This document shows, piece by piece, positions 45,654 through 53,998 of a stretch of 64,000 nt of DNA. Within the stretch, counting starts at the first letter, position 1. Each line of letters begins with the position of its first letter. Made by a program: the position numbers and the translations under genes. The notes under the pieces were generated by a model that saw nothing but the letters and a program-made list of their open reading frames with translations, searched no databases and was not told where the DNA came from. Source of the stretch: Roseovarius autotrophicus. Its GTDB lineage: Bacteria > Pseudomonadota > Alphaproteobacteria > Rhodobacterales > Rhodobacteraceae. The stretch covers positions 1-64,000 of the forward strand of contig NZ_JAGQDH010000005.1 in NCBI RefSeq assembly GCF_018069895.1, read 5' to 3'.

Positions 45654-46798
45654 TTCCCCCCTGCGTTCGGGCTGCGGCGCAACTCGTTTAGCGGCAGATA
45701 CGGCACTACGCCGCCGCCGCCACCATCGCCTCCGACAAGTGCATTGTCGAGAATGGTCTTGTCGATATCGCCCAGAACACGCTCCATCGTCTCGATATAG
45801 AGACGGCGGCGCGTCACATCCGGAGCCTTGGCATATTCCGTGAGAACCGAGGTGAAGCGGCTTGCGTCACCCTGTGCCTCGTTGACCACGCGGGCGCGGT
45901 AGCCTTCGGAATCCTCGAGGATCTGCGCGGCCTGACCGCGGGCTTCGGCCAGAACACGGTTGGCATAGGCATCGGCCTGACGTTGCAGACGGTCGCGTTC
46001 CTGCTCGGCGGCCTGCACTTCGCGGAAGCTGTCGATCACTTCGCGCGGCGGATCGGCCTTGTCGAGGTTGAGGCGGACAATCTGGATTCCGCTGGCATAT
46101 TCGTCCATCGTTTCCTGAATGTTGGCCATCGCGGTATCGGCGATGATCCCGCGATCCCGGTTGAGGATCGGCGACAGGTTCGACGCGGCGATGATCTCGC
46201 GCATGACCGATTCGGACACCGCCTGCACCGTCAGCTGCGGGTCGCGGATGTTGAACAGCACCTTGGACGGGTCGGAAATGTTCCACACCACCTGAAAGTC
46301 GATATCGACGATATTGGCGTCGGTGGTCAGCATCAGCCCCTCTTCGCGCCCACCGACCCGCCTCCCGATATCCTCGGTCCGTTCCGAGGTCACGTTGACG
46401 ATCTCGGCCTTGACCAGCGGCCAGGGCGCAAAGTTCAGACCGGGGTTGCCGGTCTTGTAATAGGTCCCGAGAAACAGTTCGACCGATTGCTCTTCGGGCT
46501 TGACCGTATAGAGGCTCGAAAACAGCCAGAGCGCCACGGCACCGAGCGCCGCCAGCCCGATCGTGCCTTTGCCGAATTGTGGCCCCTCGCCGTCGCCGCC
46601 CGCGCCACCCCGACCACCGCCGCCGCGGCCGCCCATGAGCACGCGCAACTGATCCTGACCCTTGCGCACCAGATCTTCGATTTCGGGGAGTTGCGGCCCA
46701 CCTTCGGGGGGGCGCCTGCCGCCGCCCGGTGGGCGTCGCTCGTCATCGCCGCCGCGATTACCGCCTCCACCCCACGGGCCACCATTGTTTCCAGCCAT
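45650..46798 (-). CDS. hflK: FtsH protease activity modulator HflK
   Basis: HflK is the partner of HflC. The 382-aa protein has a Gly-rich, disordered cytoplasmic start (NNGGPWGGGGNRGG), one membrane helix (IGLAALGAVALWLFSSLYT), an SPFH domain, and a long coiled coil. GGGAAG lies 6 bp before the ATG at 46798. The ATG at 46804 sits directly on that site and is unlikely. A short hairpin (46820-46833) lies in the 69-bp gap after gor. Confidence 0.95.
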   Translation of the reverse strand: MAGNNGGPWGGGGNRGGDDERRPPGGGRRPPEGGPQLPEIEDLVRKGQDQLRVLMGGRGGGGRGGAGGDGEGPQFGKGTIGLAALGAVALWLFSSLYTVKPEEQSVELFLGTYYKTGNPGLNFAPWPLVKAEIVNVTSERTEDIGRRVGGREEGLMLTTDANIVDIDFQVVWNISDPSKVLFNIRDPQLTVQAVSESVMREIIAASNLSPILNRDRGIIADTAMANIQETMDEYASGIQIVRLNLDKADPPREVIDSFREVQAAEQERDRLQRQADAYANRVLAEARGQAAQILEDSEGYRARVVNEAQGDASRFTSVLTEYAKAPDVTRRRLYIETMERVLGDIDKTILDNALVGGDGGGGGVVPYLPLNELRRSPNAGGN

Positions 46799-46867
46799 GA
46801 ACATCTTCCCTTGTTGTATCCGCCTTTCGGCGGGCTTGTTTCTAACCTGTGCGATGAGTCCGAGAAT

Positions 46868-48223
46868 TCAAGCCGTTCGCACCGGTGTTTTCATCGTCAC
46901 GATCTCTTCCGACATGGTCGGATGCACCGCAACGGTGCGGTCGAAATCCTCCTTGGTCGCGCCCATCTTGACCGCGATTCCGGCAAGCTGGATCATCTCA
47001 CCCGCACCGGGGGCGACGATATGGCACCCCAGAACGCGGCGTGTCTCGGCACAGACCACTAGCTTCATCAGCACGCGCGTCGTGCGCCCGGCAAAGCTCT
47101 CGCGCATGGGTTTGAACGAAGTGGCGTAGACCTCGATCGGCCCGCGCTCGCGCGCTGCCTCCTCGCTCAGCCCCACTGTGCCCATCTCGGGCTGGGTGAA
47201 GATTGCCGTGGGAATCAGGTCGTGATCCACAGGCGTCGGATTGCCGCCAAACACCGTTTCCACAAAGGCCATGCCCTCGCGGATCGCCACCGGCGTGAGG
47301 TTCACGCGGTCGGTCACGTCGCCGATGGCATAGACGGAGGGCACGCTGGTCTGGCTATAATCGTCCACCACGATCTCGCCCTTGCGCCCGACCGCAACAC
47401 CGGCGACCTCCAGCCCCAGATCGGCCGTGTTGGGGGCACGCCCGGTGGCAAAAAGAACCTCCTCATGGACGGCCTCCCGCCCGTTGGTATCGGTTACGCG
47501 ATAGCCGCCCGCGACCTTCTCCATGGCGGCGATGTTGGTATTGAGACGAAGCCCTACACCAGAGGCGGCCATCTCCTCGGCGACCAGCCCCCGCGCCTCC
47601 TCGTCAAAGCCGCGCAGCACCTGCGCACCGCGATAGAATTGCGTCACCTCGACACCCAGACCGTTGAGGATGCAGGCGAATTCACAGGCGATATAGCCGC
47701 CACCGACGATCAGGATAGATTTTGGCATCCGCTCCATCAGGAACAGATCGTCGCTCACCAGCGCGTGCTCGGCCCCCGGCAGATCGGGTTTCACGGGGTG
47801 GCCGCCGGTGGCAATGAGGATATGCCGCGCGCTATGCCGCGTGCCGTCGGCCAGTTCCACCGTATGCGGATCAATGAGCCGCGCACGCATGTCGTAGGTC
47901 GTGACACCATTGTTGCCCAGAATGCCGCGGTAAACCCCTTCGAGCCGGTCCAATTCAGCGTGGAGCCTGGCGCGGAACACAGCCCAGTCGAACGGGCCTT
48001 GCGCCACCTCCCAGCCATAGGCCCGCGCCTCGGAGAGGGCAGTCGGAAATTCGGAGGCAAAGACCATGAGCTTTTTCGGTACGCAGCCCCGGATCACGCA
48101 GGTGCCGCCATAGCGGCTCTCTTCGGCCAGCGCGACCTTTGCACCGCCCTGTGCCGCCACCCGCGCCGCGCGCACACCGCCCGATCCACCGCCGATCACG
48201 AAAAGGTCGTAGTCAAATGCCAT
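46868..48223 (-). CDS. gor: Glutathione-disulfide reductase
   Basis: This NADPH flavoenzyme keeps glutathione reduced. The 451-aa protein has the FAD motif GGGSGGVRAARVAAQ, the redox-active GGTCVIRGCVPKK disulfide, the NADPH-binding GGGYIACEFA, and the C-terminal catalytic HPTMSEE. All key residues are present. It lies upstream of hflK on the same strand, but the 69-bp gap suggests separate control is possible. Confidence 0.95.
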   Translation of the reverse strand: MAFDYDLFVIGGGSGGVRAARVAAQGGAKVALAEESRYGGTCVIRGCVPKKLMVFASEFPTALSEARAYGWEVAQGPFDWAVFRARLHAELDRLEGVYRGILGNNGVTTYDMRARLIDPHTVELADGTRHSARHILIATGGHPVKPDLPGAEHALVSDDLFLMERMPKSILIVGGGYIACEFACILNGLGVEVTQFYRGAQVLRGFDEEARGLVAEEMAASGVGLRLNTNIAAMEKVAGGYRVTDTNGREAVHEEVLFATGRAPNTADLGLEVAGVAVGRKGEIVVDDYSQTSVPSVYAIGDVTDRVNLTPVAIREGMAFVETVFGGNPTPVDHDLIPTAIFTQPEMGTVGLSEEAARERGPIEVYATSFKPMRESFAGRTTRVLMKLVVCAETRRVLGCHIVAPGAGEMIQLAGIAVKMGATKEDFDRTVAVHPTMSEEIVTMKTPVRTA

Positions 48224-48307
48224 GCCAATCGGTTCCTTTTCCCTGCCACGCTGACATATCTCAGCCGGGGTGCAAAGTTAAACCCTCAATCGACCCCTTG
48301 AATGCAC

Positions 48308-48338
48308 CAAGGCCGCGCCCTTTCGGAGCACGGCCTTG
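48308..48338 (-). terminator. Stem-loop after the F0 operon
   Basis: CAAGGCCG (48308-48315) pairs with CGGCCTTG (48331-48338). On the minus strand the stem extends through wobble pairs to about 12 bp around a GAAA loop. It lies 22 bp downstream of the atpF stop. No long U tract follows, so it may terminate weakly or protect the 3' end. Confidence 0.6.
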
Positions 48339-48360
48339 CGCGAACCTTTCCTGCGCTGCC

Positions 48361-48930
48361 TCAGTGGAGCTTGGCCCCGACCTCGGCGATGCCCGCGTCG
48401 ATCAGGCTGTCGCCTTCGGCGTCGGTCATCTGACGCGCGATAACGTCGCGCGCGGCGGCGGTGGCCACGAGGATGGCCTGATTGCGCACATCGCGCACGG
48501 CGCGCGCCTCTGCACTGGCAATCTGGTCCTCGGCAGCCTGAAGACGGCGGGCGATGGATGCCTTGATCTCGTCCTTGGCATCCCTGGCGGCCTGCTCGGC
48601 CTCTTCCCTGGCCTGTTTCACGATGCGGTCGGCCTGCGCCTGCACATCCTTCTGTTGGCGCTCATATTGTGCAAGAAGCGCCTGCGCTTCCTCGCGAAGA
48701 CGGCGCGCCTCGTCGAGATCGCCCTTGATGCCCTCGGCCCGCTCGTCGAGTTTGCGGCCCAAAAGCCCCGGCACCTTCAGATAGACAAGAACGCCCACGA
48801 AGATCAGAAACGCCAGAAGCACCACGAAATCGGTGTTGCCCAGCGAAAGAAACGGGCCACCTGCGGCAAGGGCCGGGCTTGCGGCCAGCGTCGCGGCCAG
48901 TGTCACACTCAGCTTGCGCATCGGCCTCAT
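48361..48930 (-). CDS. atpF: ATP synthase F0 subunit b
   Basis: Subunit b is part of the peripheral stalk that holds F1 to the membrane. The 189-aa protein begins with a signal-like stretch (1-22), followed by a membrane helix ([17 protein letters not shown]) and then a long charged coiled coil to the end. It overlaps the b' gene by 4 bp. It is one of the two stalk subunits expected in photosynthetic-lineage alphaproteobacteria. Confidence 0.94.
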   Translation of the reverse strand: MRPMRKLSVTLAATLAASPALAAGGPFLSLGNTDFVVLLAFLIFVGVLVYLKVPGLLGRKLDERAEGIKGDLDEARRLREEAQALLAQYERQQKDVQAQADRIVKQAREEAEQAARDAKDEIKASIARRLQAAEDQIASAEARAVRDVRNQAILVATAAARDVIARQMTDAEGDSLIDAGIAEVGAKLH

Positions 48931-49448
48931 CCCTTCATCCGGGCGGTGACCGCCGCGCTCACGCTGCGCCCGTCCGCCTTGCCACCCATGGCCGAGACCA
49001 GCTCGGCGGTGACATCCTTGGCCACGTCCCGGACGGCCTCGAGCGCGCCGTCGCGGATCTCGGCCAGCGCCTTTTCGCCTTCGGCGGTGCGCGCCTTGAT
49101 CTCCTGATCGGCCTTTTCATTGGCCTTGTCCAGATCGGCCTTGATGGCCGCCTTGGTTTCGGCAACGATCTTCTGCGCCTCAGTGCGGGCATCGGCGAGC
49201 GCCTTCTTGTAGGCCTCTTCCGCCTCGACCGCCTTGACCTTGAGGTCCTCGGCGGCGGCAAGATCGTTGGTGATGGTTCCCTGACGCTCGGCCAGAACGG
49301 CGGCGATGCGCGGCAGGGCCACGCGCGACAGGATGAAATAGATCACGACCAGCGCCACCAGCAGCCAGAAGATCTGGTTGCCGAATGTCGAGAAATCGAG
49401 CTGCGGCAAGCCCGACGCGCTCTCGGTCGCTTGTGGTTCGCTCGCCAT
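48927..49448 (-). CDS. atpF': ATP synthase F0 subunit b'
   Basis: Subunit b' forms the peripheral stalk together with b. The 173-aa protein has an N-terminal helix ([20 protein letters not shown]) and a long coiled coil rich in Ala, Glu and Lys. The gene lies between atpE and atpF, as is usual where both b and b' occur. Two hairpins stand in the gap to atpE. Confidence 0.93.
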   Translation of the reverse strand: MASEPQATESASGLPQLDFSTFGNQIFWLLVALVVIYFILSRVALPRIAAVLAERQGTITNDLAAAEDLKVKAVEAEEAYKKALADARTEAQKIVAETKAAIKADLDKANEKADQEIKARTAEGEKALAEIRDGALEAVRDVAKDVTAELVSAMGGKADGRSVSAAVTARMKG

Positions 49449-49468
49449 GTCACTCTCCCTCGGGATTG

Positions 49469-49499
49469 TTCCGGTTACACCGGAAGGCGACGCATCGCC
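49469..49499 (-). other. Two hairpins between atpE and atpF'
   Basis: TTCCGGT (49469-49475) pairs with ACCGGAA (49479-49485), and GGCGA (49486-49490) pairs with TCGCC (49495-49499). They lie just after atpE on the minus-strand mRNA. Such structures can protect the atpE part of the message, in line with the many c subunits needed per complex. Confidence 0.5.
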
Positions 49500-49534
49500 G
49501 CCCCCCGGCCGTAAGGATCAGTTACCCGTAAGGC

Positions 49535-49771
49535 TCAGACGGCGAACATCAGCAGGAGCGCGACGAGGAACGAGAAGATCCCCAGCGCTTCGGCGAATGC
49601 GATGCCGATGAACAGCGTCGCGGTCTGGCCGCCGGCGGCAGACGGGTTGCGCAGCGCACCGGCAAGGAAGTTGCCGGCAACATTGCCCACACCGACCGCA
49701 GCCCCGCCCATGCCCATGCAGGCCAGGCCAGCGCCGATATATGCACCCATTTGAACGATATCGCCTTCCAT
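49535..49771 (-). CDS. atpE: ATP synthase F0 subunit c
   Basis: Subunit c forms the proton-driven rotor ring. The 78-aa protein is two membrane helices with a polar loop (ALRNPSAA). The proton-binding E61 lies in [20 protein letters not shown] precedes the start. It is flanked by hairpins on both sides in the polycistronic message. Confidence 0.97.
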   Translation of the reverse strand: MEGDIVQMGAYIGAGLACMGMGGAAVGVGNVAGNFLAGALRNPSAAGGQTATLFIGIAFAEALGIFSFLVALLLMFAV

Positions 49772-49847
49772 AGTGATGTCTCCTTACGTTGGAATTGGCA
49801 GTGGTTCGTGGTTCGTGTGGCACAAGGTGGGGGACACCCACCGTTGC

Positions 49848-50630
49848 TCAATGATGAGGATGCAGCGCATCCTTGAGGTAAACGCAGGTCAGGATCGTGA
49901 ACACATAGGCCTGGATGAAGGCCACCAGCAGTTCGAGCGCATAGATCGTGGCAATCGCCAGGATCGACAGCGGCGTGACCAGAAGGCCGATGCCGGTGGA
50001 GATGATGATCATCGGCGCGAAGGCGGCAAACACCTTTACCACCGCGTGCCCGGCCATCATGTTGCCGGCAAGACGGATGGAGTGGCTCACGGGACGCACA
50101 AAGTAGGAAATCACCTCGATCAGCGCCAGCACCGGGCGCAGCGGCAAGGGTGCCGAGCTGACCCAGAACAGGCTAAGAAAGCCCGCGCCATGGCGGACGA
50201 AGCCCACGATCGTCACGGTGAGGAACACCATCATCGCCAGCACCGCCGTCACCGCGATATGGCTCGTGGTGGTGAAGGCCATCGGCAGAAGGCCCAGCAC
50301 GTTGGCGAAGAGGATGAAAAGAAACAGCGTCATGATGTAGGGAAAGAACACCAGCCCGTCCTTGCCCGCCACATCCTCGACCATCTTGCGCACGAAATCA
50401 TAGGCCAGCTCGGCGATGGATTGGGTCCGGCTCGGGATCGTGGCGCGGCCCGCCGTGCCCAGCACCAGAAGCGCGAAGATCGCGGCCACCGTCAGCGCCA
50501 TCCACAGCGTCACGTTGGTCAGGGTAAAGAACCCCACCTCGCCCGCACCGAAGAGTGGCTTGACCATGAACTGATCCATCGGGTGGAAAACCAGACCGCC
50601 GTCACCGGCACCTTGCGCTTCAGTCGCCAT
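49848..50630 (-). CDS. atpB: ATP synthase F0 subunit a
   Basis: Subunit a carries the proton half-channels. The 260-aa membrane protein has the essential Arg in [16 protein letters not shown] and a second conserved segment [16 protein letters not shown]. It overlaps the atpI gene by 11 bp; the ATG at 50630 follows GGCGAAGG. A weak hairpin (49826-49842) stands in the gap to atpE. Confidence 0.96.
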   Translation of the reverse strand: MATEAQGAGDGGLVFHPMDQFMVKPLFGAGEVGFFTLTNVTLWMALTVAAIFALLVLGTAGRATIPSRTQSIAELAYDFVRKMVEDVAGKDGLVFFPYIMTLFLFILFANVLGLLPMAFTTTSHIAVTAVLAMMVFLTVTIVGFVRHGAGFLSLFWVSSAPLPLRPVLALIEVISYFVRPVSHSIRLAGNMMAGHAVVKVFAAFAPMIIISTGIGLLVTPLSILAIATIYALELLVAFIQAYVFTILTCVYLKDALHPHH

Positions 50631-50964
50631 CCTTCGCCCTCTCATCCCCGCCCTGTCCGGGCGCGTTGGTCTTCTGTATCTCTGCGGCGGAACGCATCAT
50701 CGTCTTTATGCCCGCCGCAAGACCCAGCAATGTAAACACGACAAGGAAGACCGGCAGCGTGCCAAAGAGCGTATCCAGCCCGTATCCCATGCCGAAACCG
50801 ATCATCAGACCGGCCACAAGCTCGATCACCATCCGCCACGCATGCTGCGCCTGCGAATAATGCTCCTCCCGGTGGGGGCGCGGCGCGTCCTTGCCGCGCA
50901 GCTTCGCGATCCTCGCCTCGATGTCCTTCAGACGCTCGTCACGGTCAGGATCGGTCACGCGCAT
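50620..50964 (-). CDS. atpI: ATP synthase assembly protein AtpI
   Basis: AtpI helps insert subunit c into the membrane ring. The 114-aa protein has a charged N-terminus ([18 protein letters not shown]) and two helices, with [17 protein letters not shown] and [16 protein letters not shown]. It heads the operon atpI-atpB-atpE-atpF'-atpF. The F1 genes are absent from the window, as in other alphaproteobacteria where the two halves are separate. AAGGGGG precedes the start. Confidence 0.92.
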   Translation of the reverse strand: MRVTDPDRDERLKDIEARIAKLRGKDAPRPHREEHYSQAQHAWRMVIELVAGLMIGFGMGYGLDTLFGTLPVFLVVFTLLGLAAGIKTMMRSAAEIQKTNAPGQGGDERAKDGD

Positions 50965-51139
50965 CCCCCTTGGGAAGTTGCCGCCTTGCTATGGCGGCGG
51001 CGCGCGCGAGTCAAGCACGCGGAATGGCGGCGTCTCCCCTGTGTAGTGGATTGTTTTAACAAGTATTTTTTGAACAGTGAAACAGCGCGGTCATTCTGCC
51101 GCAACCGCTCCGGACGGGGTGTGTGGCGGTTTGGGGTTA

Positions 51140-51155
51140 TTCAACCGAGCGGTTG
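51140..51155. promoter_or_regulatory. Perfect palindrome upstream of the ArsR-family gene
   Basis: TCAACCGAGCGGTTGA is a perfect 16-bp palindrome 74 bp before the ArsR start. ArsR-family regulators commonly bind such CAACCG-type dyads and repress their own gene. The 265-bp region 50965-51229 also contains the atpI promoter side and an AT-rich patch (51048-51078); I see no gene in it. Confidence 0.5.
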
Positions 51156-51229
51156 AGTTTTTGCATCACCCCGGCAATTCCTCTTCCGGTCCGGTTGACG
51201 CCGCCTGCGCGCCTCGGGCTTATAGCCCC

Positions 51230-51565
51230 ATGTCCAAGGCGCAGGCCCTCGATACCGTCTTTGCCGCCCTCGCCGATCCCACGCGGCGGGCGATCCTTGC
51301 CATGCTGCTCGAGGATGACATGGCGGTAACCGATGTGGCCGAACCGTTCGCGATAAGCCTTGCCGCGATTTCCAAGCATCTCGGCATCCTCAGCCGCGCC
51401 GGTCTCATCACGCAGGAGCGGCGCGGGCGCGTGGTCTGGTGCAAGCTGGAACCGGACGCGCTGCGCGACGCCTCGATCTGGATGCAGGGCTTTGGCCAGT
51501 TCGAGGCGGTGAACCTCGATGCGTTCGAGCGGTTCTTGGCGCGGGAACTGCCCGATGGCACCTGA
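51230..51565 (+). CDS. ArsR-family transcriptional regulator
   Basis: This 111-aa protein has the winged-helix ArsR fold: LADPTRRAILAMLLEDDMAV, then VAEPFAISLAAISKHLGILS (recognition helix) and a beta hairpin around RRGRVVWCKLE. It carries only one Cys near the hairpin and no classic metal motif, so it belongs to the group that often responds to other signals. The start at 51230 gives the natural N-terminus. It overlaps the glycosyltransferase gene by 11 bp. Confidence 0.88.
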   Translation: MSKAQALDTVFAALADPTRRAILAMLLEDDMAVTDVAEPFAISLAAISKHLGILSRAGLITQERRGRVVWCKLEPDALRDASIWMQGFGQFEAVNLDAFERFLARELPDGT

Positions 51566-52520
51566 CACCCGCCACCTGCCAAAGGCCCATATCGAAACCG
51601 TCGCGCGCGCCGTAGTAATGCCGATGCGCACGGGCAACCACGCCTGCGGCGTGCTCGGCCCGGATGGCGCGCCCGTCCCCATGGCACGCACATTGCTTTC
51701 CGGCAGCCGCTTCACCCCGGATCCCGCGCCGCCCGAGGCCCCGCCCGCGCGGCTTGCCGGTCGCTGGCTCCTTGGCGGGGTCGGGCGGCATCATTTCGGG
51801 CATTTCCTGCTGGAGGCCACGCCGCGGCTATGGGCGCTCGATCATCTCGACGCGCGCCCCGATGGCATCCTCCTGTTGCCCATGGCCGGGCGCGACATCG
51901 CCGCCGTGCTGCGCCGCCGCCTCGGGCCGCTCATGGACCTTCTCGGCCAAGGTCTGCCCGTGCATCTGGTGGCGGAGCCGACCGAGGTCGAGACGCTGAT
52001 CCTGCCTTCTCAGGGCTTCGGCCACCTGCACTGGACCCATGGCACGCCCGAGGCGCGCACCTACATGCGCCGCCACCTCTCGGCAATCGCGCCCGATGGC
52101 CCCGCGCGCCTTTATATCTCGCGCCGCCGCCTCAAGAGTGCGGCCCAACAGGTGCCCCATGAGGGCCGGATCGAGAAATGGCTTTCGCGCGCAGGCTTTG
52201 CGATCTTCCACCCAGAGCGGCATTCCATCCCCGAACAGATCGCCGCCTACCGCGCCGCGCGCATGCTGCTTGGCCCCGACGGCTCGGCCTTTCATCTCGC
52301 GCCCTTCGTGGCCCACCCGGAGACGCGCATCGGCCTCATCCAGCGCCGCACCCGACAGCCGGTCTTTGACGCCATCCTGCGCCAGATCGAGGGCTTCGCC
52401 GGAATCACGCCCTGGATCAGCACCGCGCTTGCCTCCGCCGCGCCCGACAACCGCGAGGGTACCCTGCCGCCCGAACTGCACCAGTTGCGCGCCGATCTGC
52501 ACAACGGCGGCTTTCTCTGA
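51555..52520 (+). CDS. Glycosyltransferase family 61-like protein
   Basis: This 321-aa protein matches the GT61 (DUF563) pattern: LLGGVGRHHFGHFLLEATPRLW near residue 80, RLYISRRRLKSA in the middle and LLGPDGSAFHLAPFV, near the nucleotide-sugar site. GT61 enzymes attach sugars to surface glycans or proteins. Its start lies inside the arsR gene (11-bp overlap), so translation is coupled to that of a regulator, which is unusual. The acceptor is unknown. Confidence 0.78.
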   Translation: MAPDTRHLPKAHIETVARAVVMPMRTGNHACGVLGPDGAPVPMARTLLSGSRFTPDPAPPEAPPARLAGRWLLGGVGRHHFGHFLLEATPRLWALDHLDARPDGILLLPMAGRDIAAVLRRRLGPLMDLLGQGLPVHLVAEPTEVETLILPSQGFGHLHWTHGTPEARTYMRRHLSAIAPDGPARLYISRRRLKSAAQQVPHEGRIEKWLSRAGFAIFHPERHSIPEQIAAYRAARMLLGPDGSAFHLAPFVAHPETRIGLIQRRTRQPVFDAILRQIEGFAGITPWISTALASAAPDNREGTLPPELHQLRADLHNGGFL

Positions 52521-53399
52521 TCACCCTTTCCAGCCCTGCGCACGATCCTTGAGAAACCGCAGGAACGCCTGCACCTTGGTGGTGCGGTGCAGGTCCATAT
52601 GTGTCACCAACCAGAGCGGCGCGGCCCAGTCGGCACGCGGCGCCATGACCTGCCGCAGGTCAGGATGATCGCGCGCCTGCGTCACGGCGACAAAGCCGAT
52701 CCCCGCCCCGGCAAGGATGGCGTTGCGCTGCGAATGCACATCGCTTGAGCGAAAAACGATGGCCTCGGGCGGCACCGCCTCATTCAGCCAGCGATGGAAG
52801 GGCGCGCGCGTCTTGGCGTCATCCGCGCCAACAAAGCGATGCCGCGCCAGATCGCCCTCGCCCTCGGGCACACCATGGCGCACCACATAGCTTTCGGCGG
52901 CATAGAGCGCGAATTCCTGCCGAAAGAACGGCTGCACCACATTGTCGGGCTGATCGGGGGCCGTGCCCGCGCGCACCGCCACATGCGCCTCGCCATATTC
53001 CAGTCGAAACAGGCGGTCGCCGGTCAGATAGCGCACGATCAGCTCGGGATACTCGGTCTGGAAATCAGCCAGAGCCGGGGCCAGAAGATGGCTCAGCCCG
53101 CTGATCGAGGTCACGACCAGCTCGCCCCCCACCTCGTTGCCCTGCCCGCGCAACCGGCCCGCAAGCTGATGAAACTGATCGTCAGTCGCCTGCGCCACCC
53201 GGAGCAGGTCCTCGCCTGCCTCGGTCGGCGTATAGCCGCGTGCGTGGCGCTGAAAGAGCCGCACGCCCAGCCGCTCTTCGAGTGCGTCGATATGGCGGAT
53301 CACCGTGGCATGATGGACGCCGAGAACCTCGGCCGCGCCGCTCACCGTGCCCACCCGCGCCACATGAAAGGCGGTGCGCACCTCATCCCAGTTGTCCAT
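52521..53399 (-). CDS. LysR-family transcriptional regulator
   Basis: This 292-aa protein has an N-terminal helix-turn-helix (about 4-60, VSGAAEVLGVHHATVIRHID) and a C-terminal ligand-binding domain like that of periplasmic binding proteins. The ligand and targets are unknown; such regulators often control the adjacent divergent gene, which here is the small membrane protein at 53505. Its stop directly abuts that of the GT61 gene. Confidence 0.92.
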   Translation of the reverse strand: MDNWDEVRTAFHVARVGTVSGAAEVLGVHHATVIRHIDALEERLGVRLFQRHARGYTPTEAGEDLLRVAQATDDQFHQLAGRLRGQGNEVGGELVVTSISGLSHLLAPALADFQTEYPELIVRYLTGDRLFRLEYGEAHVAVRAGTAPDQPDNVVQPFFRQEFALYAAESYVVRHGVPEGEGDLARHRFVGADDAKTRAPFHRWLNEAVPPEAIVFRSSDVHSQRNAILAGAGIGFVAVTQARDHPDLRQVMAPRADWAAPLWLVTHMDLHRTTKVQAFLRFLKDRAQGWKG

Positions 53400-53504
53400 C
53401 GCCTGTCCTGTCCACCAGTCTTCGTGATCCGACTATGAAACGGCAACGAAAGAGTTGCAATCTCACGCGATGTTCCTACCATCGAAGCATCGGTCGCGAC
53501 AGAC

Positions 53505-53819
53505 ATGACAAGAAGCATGGCGGTGAAGATCACGCACGACACCCCCGACCTGCTGATCGCCGAGAATACGCCATGGGTCATTGCCGTGATGCTCTCGCTC
53601 GGCCTGCTGCTGTTCGCCGGAATTGGCTCTCTGGTCGCGTCCCAGACCCTGATCGGCGCCTTCGTCATGGCCGGGATCGGCGGCGGCATGTGCCTTGCCG
53701 CAATCTGCATCTTCGTCGAAAGGCTGCAAGTCATCCTCGACGCGCGCGCGGGCACCGTCACGCTCCGCTCCCGCACGATCCTGCGACGGCGTGGTCACGG
53801 TTCCGCGTCGCGCGCTTGA
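53505..53819 (+). CDS. Small protein with two membrane helices, divergent from the LysR gene
   Basis: This 104-aa protein has two hydrophobic helices (about 24-44 and 48-71) followed by a basic strand VILDARAGTVTLRSRTILRRR. The start could be 53505 or 53517, since neither has a clear ribosome site. The last residues (GHGSASRA) look unlike the rest; the alternative frame over 53790-53850 reads VVTVPRRALDSAPPRA, so a small frameshift near the end is possible. I do not recognise a function. It may be controlled by the LysR gene next to it. Confidence 0.55.
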   Translation: MTRSMAVKITHDTPDLLIAENTPWVIAVMLSLGLLLFAGIGSLVASQTLIGAFVMAGIGGGMCLAAICIFVERLQVILDARAGTVTLRSRTILRRRGHGSASRA

Positions 53820-53857
53820 CTCGGCCCCGCCACGCGCTTAAACGCCTGCCCAAGTCC

Positions 53858-53896
53858 CCGGAAGCCAGGCGCTTCCGGTCCCGGTTTTGCGCCGGG
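53858..53896 (+). other. Two hairpins in the ffh leader
   Basis: CCGGAAGC (53858-53865) pairs with GCTTCCGG (53871-53878), and CCCGG (53880-53884) pairs with CCGGG (53892-53896). They lie 100-140 bp before ffh and may terminate the preceding small gene or shape the ffh leader. They do not show the conserved loops of the signal recognition particle RNA. Confidence 0.4.
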
Positions 53897-53998
53897 ATCG
53901 CCCTCCACCAGCGCGTTGCGCCCGTGGGGGCGTTCATGTTTGAGACGTCACCCCTATCTTGGGGCGGCATGGCAGCAACCGGCACGAGGAGGCCCGCG

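Noticed and set aside
53820-53998. Signal recognition particle RNA in the ffh leader
   Set aside because: The conserved GGAA tetraloop and asymmetric internal loop of SRP RNA are not there; only simple hairpins are seen.
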